A stretch of 47,838 nt of DNA from Zygnema cylindricum. Its lineage: Eukaryota > Streptophyta > Zygnematophyceae > Zygnematales > Zygnemataceae. The translations under genes and the position numbers were made by a program. Positions 1-9,166 of the stretch are shown piece by piece. The number at the start of each line of letters is the position of its first letter. Positions within the stretch are counted from its first letter, which is position 1. Below the pieces are notes generated by a model that made no database searches, had not been told where the DNA came from, and was given only the letters and a program-made list of their open reading frames with translations. The stretch is taken from NCBI GenBank assembly GCA_037447655.1, contig JBBHKE010003437.1, positions 1 through 47,838 of the forward strand, in the 5' to 3' direction.

Positions 1-436
1 CCAAGCTACCACTAAGTAAATATCATTACTCACAATCTATACTAGTCATATTATTCGCAGCTGCGTCAGCTGCTTTGTCCGTGCGGATCGTATCAGGGTA
101 ACCGCAGCTGCGTTGACTCGTCTGCGTTGCAGGTGCTCCGTACCGGCGGCGCATATTCATCCCAAAATAACCGCAGTTGCGTTGTCCTCTATGCGTCGCA
201 ACGGCGCCGTACCGACGGTGCTTGTTTCAACATTTCGTTTATTCCACATCGGATCGCTTCGCGATCCGCCGTCCATTTGTCAATGCTTGTACCCGCCACT
301 CAGTGAGTCTTTTTCATCACTTAAATTATATTCGTTCGTTCGCTCCCCCACTCCATGAATCCATTCGAACCTCCACATTAAATTCCATAGCGCACGAACT
401 GTCGCGTACGCACGAAACAAACTTTTCAAAACAACA
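1..436. repeat. Left arm of a 436-bp inverted repeat spanning the window
   Basis: The reverse complement matches 46905-47340 without gaps, with about 20 mismatches counted by eye (roughly 95% identity). The inner boundary is sharp: both arms share CAAAACAACA and then diverge. The arm is GC-richer than its surroundings. It contains two diverged subrepeats starting ACCGCAGYTGCGTTG (about 101 and 171) and a perfect 7-bp stem GGATCGC-TTC-GCGATCC near 251. The window begins inside or at the edge of this repeat, so its true outer end and any target duplication cannot be seen. Confidence 0.85.
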
Positions 437-904
437 GTTAACACATTCGATACGCCACACCGTCTAAGTTGGGCCCATATTAGAGTAACCAACGCAAGAA
501 CCTTGGTTAACGTAACAAAAAATTAGAGTTATCATTTCTATTTTAGGTTCGAAGGTTAAAAATTTGGGGGAGTCGAATAAGCGTTGTTATTGCTAATAGT
601 AATTCAAGGTGCACTCATTTATGTACAGTAGTACGGAATAGATTGAGAAAATAAGATAAAAAGGCGCCCCTCCCCCCCATCGATATGTCGGCGATTTTTT
701 TTTGTTGGTCCTAGAGTGATATACCGGCCCCTCTCCGTTCGTTAACGAATAGTATTGATATCGGGTCTATCACCGATACAAATCAACACCGCCCATCATA
801 TTGGTGTTAAGGATTCATTAATGTTAATGTGAAATTATAATTTACAATACTAATTTAGTGCGGGGGGACGTGGTAGATTGTAATCCACGTCTTTAAAAAG
901 TGTT
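437..904. other. AT-rich spacer, no gene seen
   Basis: No coding region, RNA gene or clear repeat boundary is recognised. Short pieces with the vocabulary of the hAT-like elements (for example ATCGATATGTCGGCGA near 680 and ATCGGGTCTATCACCGATAC near 760) suggest decayed transposon ends. Confidence 0.4.
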
Positions 905-1750
905 GTTAAGGGTATGTGCCCGTGTTAAAGTATTGTATTTTCTCTATCACTTTCCTCCAAAATTCAGTCCCTAACAAAATCATTTTGCGTTTGGAAAAGT
1001 TGCTTCTACCAAAGTACAACGAACGCCATCTTGATACTTTGTATGTACTCCATTTTTGTCGTCTTATGTACTCATTTTGACGTTTTCCACTTTTAGACCC
1101 ACGGGCCCTCGAATCAAACTCGTCAAAAAACTTTGTTGAAAATCACCTCGTGAGGTAATTTTAGTTAAAGTATCACTCGAACAACAAAAGGAAAAACTTT
1201 CATGCGCTCGTCACACAAGTGCGACATTTTTAGCACGGGGGAGAGTACTCGCTATTTTTTTCTCTACCCGTCACTCGCATGTACGGAAAAAAAAATTGCA
1301 GGAGTCTCGGACCTCCAATTCATCCACAAGTCCTTTGCAAATGTTTACGTTGCCTTCGCCTCTCCTTTTCCCTTTCACATGATCAACTGTATCTTACACA
1401 TTTTTGAATGGAGCACGTCACTACTAATATGAAATGAAATATGATCGAAAAATGATTTTTTTGAACAATTTAAGGCGTATTTTTATGGCAATTTGAGTGG
1501 GAAAAGTCGAAAAATGAAATTGGGAAGCCATAGCGGAAAGTCATTGAAGCACTGACTTAGATGTTGTCACAAGTAAGCATGACATGACAATGTCACAAAA
1601 CCTTAAACCTCTACGATGTCACAAAAAACTTAAGTAGACGTTTACAACCGTCATTGTTTACGTAGACGTCGTTGATTGTCGTAAGTTTCGTAGCGTTTTC
1701 AATCATCACATGTTGTAACGACATCTACAACCGTCACATATTAAAGTCTG
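905..1750 (+). repeat. Dispersed repeat R1, copy 1
   Basis: The landmarks are shared in the same order with about 2055-3440 and 45420-46300: a CTTTCCTCCAAAA start, a palindrome-like TCACCTCGTGAGGT core, the phrase TTTTTATGGCAATTTGAGTG, and a tail of TACAACCGTC motifs. It is the most diverged of the three copies. No transposase or other protein is recognisable. The repeat class is unknown. Confidence 0.6.
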
Positions 1751-2054
1751 TATTGCATTTTCAAACATTGGAACTCTTCGAAAAGTATGTGTATCGCTAT
1801 GATGGTTAATGTTTTTTTGCCGCTGAAATCATCTTTTCTCTGTACAAGCCTGTCGAATCATAGATTTGACAATTGCGATTGAAAGCCAATATTCTCACCT
1901 TACCATTGGCGGTCTCCATGTGAAAAACGGAAAATTGTGGAAAGAGAAAAGATGTTTTAAGTGGCGGAAAAATTATTAACACTAATAGCGGTACAACGTG
2001 TAGTACATAGAATCTTCACTAAAACCCACGATAAATCTTTAAAGTAACGATAAC
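1751..2054. repeat. Fragment related to the TA-flanked MITE family
   Basis: Bases about 1892-2010 match about 19197-19320 in direct orientation. Shared phrases are TTGGCGGTCTCCATGT, GATGTTTTAA and CTAATAGCG. That places the piece in the CACCGC-end family, but its left end is not intact here. The rest of the interval shows nothing recognisable. Confidence 0.5.
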
Positions 2055-2852
2055 CTAGGCACACACCTTAGGGCACTTTCCCATGTGATAAAGTTTGGGT
2101 TTTTTTCTGTCGTTTTCCTCCAAAACTTAGCCCTCGACGAGAAAATTCGCAACCATACCAAAAAAATGAAATAACCGCAATACAATTTGCGTCACTTGAA
2201 AAATTAAATGTACTACGGTTTGTCATGTAACGCGTTTCGACCCACTTTCACATTCCTTCAAGCTCATCTTCAAACTTCTAATAAAATCACCTCGCGAGGT
2301 GATTAACTAAAGTTCCACGATGTCAGCGAATAGGCAGCTGCTGTCGCACGCGTCAGAGGTTTTTGACGATTTTGTGCGCGGAGTACAAAAAAAAAACCAA
2401 CTGCATGTTTCCAACTCGTGCGTGACTTTTTTCTGTGCACTTTTTCCCGTACAGGGGCTGTGGAGGGGTCTCGACTAACGGAGGCCATTTTGCAAAAGGT
2501 CCGTGAAAGCGCCTCTCTCTCTCTCCCCCTCCCACTACCGCGTCTATCTCACAATTCTTGCAATGAAAAACGTCAATAATGGTATCAAATGAAAGATCTC
2601 TAAAAACAATTTCTTTTGACTATCTTTGGGCATATTTTGATGGCAAGTAGAGTGAGAAAAAAGTAAAAAACAAAATTGGGAAACCATGGCGGAAAGTTTT
2701 AGAATTTGTGACGTCGACGCTGTCATAATTTGAGCGTGACGTCAAAATGTCACAAACCCTAAACATCTACAATGTCACAAGTAAATTGTTAGCGCTAAAA
2801 GAAATTGTTACCTAACTTACAGAAACTGTCAGCGCTAACAGGCGTCTACAAC

Positions 2853-3307
2853 CTAGTTCAAAAGTAGGCGTTTCTATTGTAGGTCTTTTGTCGGCGCCTT
2901 CATCGTAAGTTGTGTTATAGGCTTTTCATGTGATCGTCTTAAGTCGCTACTTTGATCAGCGATCGTCCGATCATCCAAATCTGACGATAGTCCAATCGTA
3001 AGTTGTGTTATAGGCTTTTCATGTGATCTTCTTAGATCGTTGCTTTGATGAGCGACTGTTTGATCGTCTGAATCTGACGGTTTAAATAAAAAGTCACTCA
3101 AAACTCACAGAAAAATATTTTTTTGTCCATTTTTTTTTCAAATTTAGACATGACGTTTAATTCTCTATCTATCCATGTGCAACTCAACCCTGTTACTATT
3201 TTATTTCATTTTGCGGCCAATACAATATGGGTCTTAAGGGTATATTGTATTTTTTGCGTACAATAGGCATATTGTATTTGTGTACTTTCACCTACTTTTA
3301 AACTATG
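2853..3307. mobile_element. MULE-like miniature element A with 9-bp target duplication
   Basis: The ends are inverted: the left reads CTAGTTCAAAAGTAGG and the right, reverse complemented, reads CATAGTTTAAAAGTAGG. The flanks repeat GTCTACAAC directly (2844-2852 and 3308-3316), the 9-bp duplication typical of Mutator-like elements. Inside is a 93-bp tandem duplication (about 2904-3090) that keeps one reading frame open on the minus strand. No transposase is present, so the element is non-autonomous. The superfamily rests on duplication length alone and is an inference. Confidence 0.7.
2874..3101 (-). other. Repeated short reading frame inside MULE-like element A
   Basis: The minus strand is open for about 75 codons and contains the peptide SDLRRSHEKPITQLT twice, 31 residues apart. 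The same frame is open in element B (4447-4722) and, inverted, in the fragment at 20.4-20.6 kb. I do not recognise the peptide. It may be a remnant of a transposon exon or simply repeat sequence without stops. It is not called as a gene. Confidence 0.3.
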
Positions 3308-3440
3308 GTCTACAACCGTCGGTATTTTGTAAACGTCATCAAATGTTGCGAGTTTTGTAGTCGTCTACAATCGTCACAAATTACACCCACAACTGCATTC
3401 GTCGTAATCTAAAGTAACGATTTCATTTCTTTACACAAGA

Positions 3441-4446
3441 TTGCACTTTAAGTTAAACGGAGAATCTTCCCTAAAAACAAAGTTACTAGACTAAAGTTTC
3501 GGCTACATGTTAAATTACCCTTAAAAGAGTGGCCCCAGATTTCAAGTGTTTGTGTGTTTATTCGAAATTGTCACTTAACTTTGTGACGATTGTATAAGTC
3601 GACAAAGCCCGTGACGGCTCTCAACATGTACAATCTGTCTTGCAACACCGTATTTTTCGAAACATTTTGAAGCGTCATAAGACACATCGTAATTTTTGAA
3701 ACGATTTGGCATGTCGCATGTCCTTGCGTGACATCGTAGATGTACAACCTTGCATCCGTGGTTGTGCAACATGCGTTTGCGTAAACCTTACATGTCCGGC
3801 CGCCATGACTTCGCATATTTTTCACCTTCGCAAATTTTACACTTTTACGTGAAATGACACTACACCATCGAGACCCTTTCAAGAAAAAACCATACAAGGT
3901 GCATGCCTTGTACTTTTTTTCAGTCGTCAAAAACTTTTGAAAAATTTTCACAGCGATAATACATTTTCTTATTTGTGAAAACGGTTCTACTTTATTTAAA
4001 ACACATCGCCGATGTGTTTCATGATAAGTTTGAAGATGGCGTGATAGTGGGTTGAAAAAACCATAGATGTCTCATGCGCATACAACGCACGCAAGAAACG
4101 CCCGAAAAATAAGGAATATGAGCACGTAACAAAATTCAAAAGTTTTTAGAATGCGTTGACCGACTTTGACTTTATACTAGCAATTTTTAGGGTACATTTT
4201 CGTCATTATGTGGATTTCAGCACAATTGCCTTACGTTTTACGTACATCTACGTAGTGTCCATATTTTTCTGTACTTTTTACGGCTATTTATTTTGGGGTT
4301 TTCTGGTACAGTTTCATACATTCCCTTATAGTTCAGTACAGCTGGGTTACATTGATCGTATATTTACGTAGAATGGTCGTACATTTTTGTCCTTTTTAGG
4401 GTTGTTTAAGGGGGGTTTTAGGGCTTTTACTTTTTAGGGTACATTT
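3441..4446. other. Unassigned AT-rich stretch with one 126-codon frame
   Basis: The longest open stretch runs on the minus strand at about 3951-3571. It is Cys- and Thr-rich with no family I recognise, and similar phrasing recurs in nearby repeats, so it is probably not a gene. About 4392-4440 holds degenerate telomere-like words (TTTTTAGGG, GGTTTTAGGG). Confidence 0.3.
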
Positions 4447-4722
4447 CATAGTTCAAAAGTAGACGTTTTTATGGTAGGCCTTTGGTCGGCGCCTTTATCG
4501 TAAGTTGTGTTATGGGCTTTTCATGTGATCTTCTTACATCCTTACTTTGATCAGCGACCGCCCGATCGTCCGAATTTGACGGTGTAAATAAAATTTTTTG
4601 GTCTGAATGTTTTAATTGGTTCGAATAGGTCCAAATACAATATGGGTCTTAAGGTCATATTGTATGTTTTGCATACTATAGGCATATTGTATGGGCCTAC
4701 TTTCACCTTCTTTTGAACTATG
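4447..4722. mobile_element. MULE-like miniature element B
   Basis: The ends CATAGTTCAAAAGTAG and, at the right, CTTTTGAACTATG are inverted and match element A. The flanks read GTACATTT and GTACATTC (4439-4446 and 4723-4730), a nearly intact target duplication. One copy of the 93-bp internal unit is present, against two in element A, with the same frame open on the minus strand. No transposase is present. Confidence 0.65.
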
Positions 4723-4730
4723 GTACATTC

Positions 4731-5147
4731 CCTTACGTTCCCCTCATATTTCAGTACAATCGCCTTAAATTTTACGCACTTTTAAGATTTTTAGGGTACA
4801 CTTCCAAATAATGTCGTACATTTGCGTTTATTCTCCGTTCTCTTTCAGATTTTTTGAGGACTTTTTTGTCAGAACACGTATGTAAAAAATAATTTACAGA
4901 CGATACGCGATGTAACCGAGGCCTTTGTAATATATAAATTTTGTTGTCCGTACTATTACAGAGACCTCCTGAGGTAACCATACCCTAAATAAGTAATTAT
5001 TTGAATTACGAAATTAGTACTTTTTTGTCGGTTATATTTTTGCGGCCTCTACCTTTAAGTCACAAAACGAAAATCACGTTGTACGTGGCGTATCACACAA
5101 TTTGTCTTTTTCGCTAAAATAACATATTATAGAAAAATGTAAAATAT
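4731..5147. other. Unassigned spacer
   Basis: No gene or bounded repeat is recognised. Composition is AT-rich. Confidence 0.3.
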
Positions 5148-5295
5148 TAAATTTAAAAATACTATATATCGTGATATATATCACGATGATTTATGTTGGT
5201 TCCGGTACGATATATTGAGGATTTCGCTTGATCGATACTTGATATATTGAATATTGAAATTATCGCAATATGAAATTACCCAATACCCAACACTA
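5148..5295 (-). mobile_element. Solo end of a hAT-like element
   Basis: The right end reads CCCAACACTA and is preceded by dense CGATATAT words, including a perfect 20-bp palindrome at 5168-5187. It matches the end of the fragment at 17353-17549. No partner end is visible, so this is a truncated copy. Confidence 0.5.
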
Positions 5296-5299
5296 CTAA

Positions 5300-5830
5300 T
5301 TTGGATGTAGACGCGATAGTGTATGTTCACATATTTGACGCTTTAACATGTGAGAATAGGTTCTATTGATTTTCCTTTCGTCTTTATGACTTGTAATCAA
5401 ATCTGAGTACGAATTTCCATGGCGACGCACTCAATTTCCCCTGTCGACGCCTTTTATCTGACAATTATTTTGTAAGACCTTATAAAGTAAGGAGCGGTTT
5501 TAGTACGGACTAACACATTTCGTACATTGCACTTTAAAAAATAATTGTAATCAGTGTAACTAACGCTAATTTAAGAGTGCCTATAGTCTATGTTCACATA
5601 TTCGATGCTTGAACATGTGTGAACAAGGTCTCGCGATTTTCCTTTGTCTTTATAACTTGAATCAAATCCGAGTACGCTAAACCGTGGGGACGCACTCAAT
5701 TTACCCTGTCGAAACCTATATTTGACACTTATTTTGTACGTCTGTACAAAAATAAGAGCAGTATTAGTACGAAATAACAATATTTCGTACATTGCACTTT
5801 TTAAAAACAATTGAAATTATGGTAACTAAC
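5300..5830. repeat. Tandem pair of repeat R2 (about 266-bp unit)
   Basis: Two head-to-tail copies are present, about 5305-5560 and 5571-5825. Shared landmarks are TATGTTCACATATT, AACATGTG, CGACGCACTCAATTT and CGTACATTGCACTTT. A third copy lies at about 17555-17756 and continues after 18651, where a hAT-like element splits it at the base equivalent to 5525-5532 and 5791-5798. No coding content is recognised. Confidence 0.65.
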
Positions 5831-6229
5831 TGAAATTAAACAGTGCGTGTATTAACGTGAGAAAATATCAAGTTTGATTAAGTTGTAGTAGTATTTTTGA
5901 TTTAATCTTTTCTGTTTTTTCTTTTATTATAAAGTCAAAGTAAGTCAACGCATTCTAAAAACTCTTGAATTTTGTTTCATGCGCATATTCGTTATTTTCT
6001 AGGTGTTTCATGCGTGCGTTTTATGCGCATGAGACATCTATTAAATTTAGTACATTCTAAGTTTGAGGATGACGCAAATTGTACTCTACAAATTTGTTAT
6101 TTCTTCGTAAGGTTGCAACTTTAGGAGTACGACGCTAAAATTTAAAAAAAAACGACAGAAAAAAAACCAGTACTTAGCCAGTTAAAAAACAAAGTTACAA
6201 GACTAAGTTTCGGTTACATGGGAAATTAT
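5831..6229. other. Unassigned spacer
   Basis: AT-rich. No gene or bounded repeat is recognised. Confidence 0.3.
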
Positions 6230-6839
6230 TAGTGTTGTGTATCGGTAAGGATTTACCGATAACCGATATGGACCTTTTTTTGAGTTCATGATAATCGATA
6301 CATTGGTACGATATATCGACATCGGTGTTATCGCCGATAAGTAACCGATAATATCGGGTACTTATCGGCGATAACACCGATAACGATAACTATCGGCGAT
6401 AACTGTACGGTCCGTACAGATAAGTGTACGGCCTGTACACTCAAGCGTAGGTCTTATTCCGCGGACGCGCAGCGGACCCCCTTCCTCCCAATTTCAGTAA
6501 AAAATCGCGATTTTTCCTTCATTATTCCTAATTTAAGGGGTTTTTACTTGGGTTCCACGCTCCCATACCCTTCCTGAATGTCCTTTTGACTGTTGCTTTC
6601 AACTTTAAAGCATTTCATACCATTTTACAAGCGATCTGAGATTATGCCGGACAAAATAAATGCATAAGTTGAAATTTGGACGATTATGAGGTATTCTCGC
6701 AGATTCCGTATACATTAGTTCGATACATGGCGTTATTTAGGACATATTTCATATTTCTTAGTCCTATTTCCAGTCCATCTTAGAGCATTAACATACAAGT
6801 CTCCGATGCCTCAATTCACTAACATACATAATCAATTAA

Positions 6840-7375
6840 ATGTCATAATGTTAAAAATTGAATTCCCAAATTCTCAATACTTCACATCTTGCCAAATCAC
6901 CAATTACTCATTCTGAAAATTGTAAAATTCCTAGCTTACCAATTCTATATCTCCAAAATCTTCAATGTCAAAACCCTCAAGATTCAATTCTCAAATTTTG
7001 AATGCTTCGTATCTTGCCAAATCACCGATTTCACATTCTGCAAATTCTAAGATTCTTAACTAACCAATTCTCAATCTCTAATAATTTGCAATGTCAAAAT
7101 TTTCAAAATCCATTTTTAAATTATCAATGTTTCAAATTTCCAAAGCCATTCTATTCAAAATGTGAAAATTATGCAAGTCCTACCTTTTAACATCTCAATC
7201 TTCAAAAATCTGCAAAGTTAAAATTTTCAAAATCCATTTCTAAATCATCAATGTTTCAAATTTCCAAAACCACTCTATTCAAAATCTGAAAATTCCGCAA
7301 GTCCTACCTTTTAACATCTCAATCTCCAAAAATCTGCAATGTCAAAATTCTCAAAATCTATTTTTTAAATCATCA
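6840..7375. repeat. Minisatellite, about 124-bp unit, roughly four copies
   Basis: The phrase CAATGTCAAAAYYYTCAA recurs near 6963, 7089, 7213 (diverged) and 7336, giving spacings of about 126, 124 and 123 bp. The last two to three units are most alike. The array is strongly AT-rich with C on the plus strand. It lies inside element H1. Confidence 0.7.
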
Positions 7376-7916
7376 ATTTTTCCCGGCTGCGAAGAGTTTT
7401 TTGTGCTTACGTTTTAGGTGTGACACTAAATTTGAAGGGCTCAGCGACTTCCCTCTAGCGACAGGCATGTGAACATGTCACAGTGATTACAAAATGCCTT
7501 ATCTGAATGCCTGCCATCGTGCAACACTTCGAAATGCTGCCATACTTTTGATATTGCTCCTTTCGGAATGATTTTTTTAGAATGTTTGCATTCCTCTTAA
7601 TTTTTTGTAAGTTTTATAATTCTTTGACATTTTGAATGTCTTCTACCTCCTCATCAAAAATCTGTCTCCCATCCTCCTCTCCTCCTACAATTTCCTCATA
7701 ATCCATAGAATGAATAAATATATAGTTTTAGTATTTTAGTATTTCATAAAATACTAGTATTGCCTGAAATAAGTGCTGCCAGAATTTTCAAAATATGGCG
7801 TCTGGAAATGGCGGCAGTAACGTGTGTTCGTCTGCTTCGTTCAGTCTGTTCGTCTTTTTTTGGAAAAAGTTTGATTCACAAATTTTACAATGTATTTTAT
7901 TTTTTTCGTTTCGGTA

Positions 7917-8462
7917 CACCGCCAATCGTTATTAGCGTGTAAGTTTTTTTAGCGTATAAAAATAATTACAGTGGTGTACGCTATTTAAGAATTTGAAAAT
8001 TTTGGGTTTTTTTAGTTTCTAAATTTCTAATTGTTTGGTTATGGTAATTTGGATCTTTGAAAAAAAAAATGTCGGTCGCAAACATGCTTACACTAATATA
8101 GGTATCCGTACAAAATCTGACAAATTGTACAGAAATCATACATTCACACGGTCGAAACGCGGCTGTCGGACGAATATGTGCGAGCGGGATTTTTTACGTC
8201 CTGGTTTTATTTCCTTTTTAGAACGCACATTCTCATGCGTCTGCGGTTACTGAAACTAATTTATTGTACTTTTTAACTTAAAAAGGTACATTTATGTACG
8301 GTCTGACACTGACTGTACACCACTCTATTTAAGAGAAAACGCACTGAAAATAACCCTAAATAGAATAAAAAAAAAAATAGAATGAACTACACTAATGGAG
8401 AATAAAAAAAAAAAAAAGCGAGACGGAATTACCGTACACAACGCTAATAACGATTGGCGGTG
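7917..8462. mobile_element. TA-flanked MITE nested in H1
   Basis: The left end CACCGCCAATCGTTATTAG and right end CTAATAACGATTGGCGGTG form a perfect inverted repeat, each flanked by TA (7915-7916 and 8463-8464). The same ends occur at 19050-19304 and 43495-43692; in the last case an empty site proves the TA duplication. No transposase is present. TA duplication suggests a Tc1/mariner or Stowaway type (inference). Confidence 0.75.
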
Positions 8463-9166
8463 TAGTATAGTTTTATAACTATAAAGTATTAATTTATATT
8501 TGTCTACGTTTATGTGCAGCGCTGTCCGTAAAAAAATTCAGTTAAATAGATACGGAACAGATTATTATACGTGCAACTCCATGCTATATAATGAAAATAA
8601 TATAATACAGTACTATATTTTTTTGAAGTTGTCACCGATATGGAATTTGTTGGTCTCAGATCGATATATCGGGACCTCTGACCGTTCGATAATCGATAAC
8701 TATCGATATCGGTGATATCGCGATAAGTTTTTTACCGATACACAACACTAGAAACTGCCCTTAACAATATTTTTTGATTTTTCGCCAAAAAAAGTCGCGT
8801 CGCTGTTACAACGATGGGCGGTGTCGCCGATGCACACCATTCGGTTTCACCGGCGGCAATTTTGCTGCGATTAGGTTCGTTTTCAACGCTTGAAATCTCA
8901 TTACCGTACACACCATATTTGCCCGCTACACGGTGTGCACCTAACGGACGCTGACTTCTTCTTGACATTTTTGTGTCGTACGGACGCTTCGAAGACGCCC
9001 AGTCGAGGATCTTGTTCACACGTCATCCTCGTACGGCGACTCCCCCGAGATATATTGACGCCGTCATTTTACAATGTCCACATCTCCACGGGAAATGCCA
9101 TTTCCCTAGAGAAGGTTTTTAAGAACCTTTCCCTACGCCTCTCTCCCTCTCCCTTCCCACCTTCCC

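Larger units (their letters stand above)
2055..3440 (+). repeat. Dispersed repeat R1, copy 2, split by a MULE-like insertion
   Basis: This copy is closely similar to 45420-46300 over its whole length, including TCACCTCGCGAGGTGA near 2287 and GTGACGTCGACGCT near 2708. It is interrupted by the miniature element at 2853-3307 and resumes at 3308 with TACAACCGTCGG. The uninterrupted copy at 45.4 kb serves as the empty-site comparison. No coding function is recognised. Confidence 0.65.
6230..8750. mobile_element. hAT-like non-autonomous element H1 (2.5 kb)
   Basis: The terminal inverted repeats are TAGTGTTGTGTATCGGTAA on the left and the reverse complement at 8732-8750. Subterminal regions are full of TATCGG and CGATA words. 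A pair of GTACGG palindromes lies near 6407-6447, with matching ones near the end of H2 (18440-18482). Flanks GAAATTAT and GAAACTGC are only a weak 8-bp duplication. No transposase is readable. The interior holds a 124-bp minisatellite (6840-7375) and a nested TA-flanked MITE (7917-8462). The hAT assignment rests on the end sequence and on the 8-bp duplication of relative H2. Confidence 0.65.

Noticed and set aside
6230-8750. Search for a transposase in the longest hAT-like element
   Set aside because: Only frames of 60-70 codons exist, in minisatellite or AT-rich sequence; none has hAT dimerisation or catalytic motifs.
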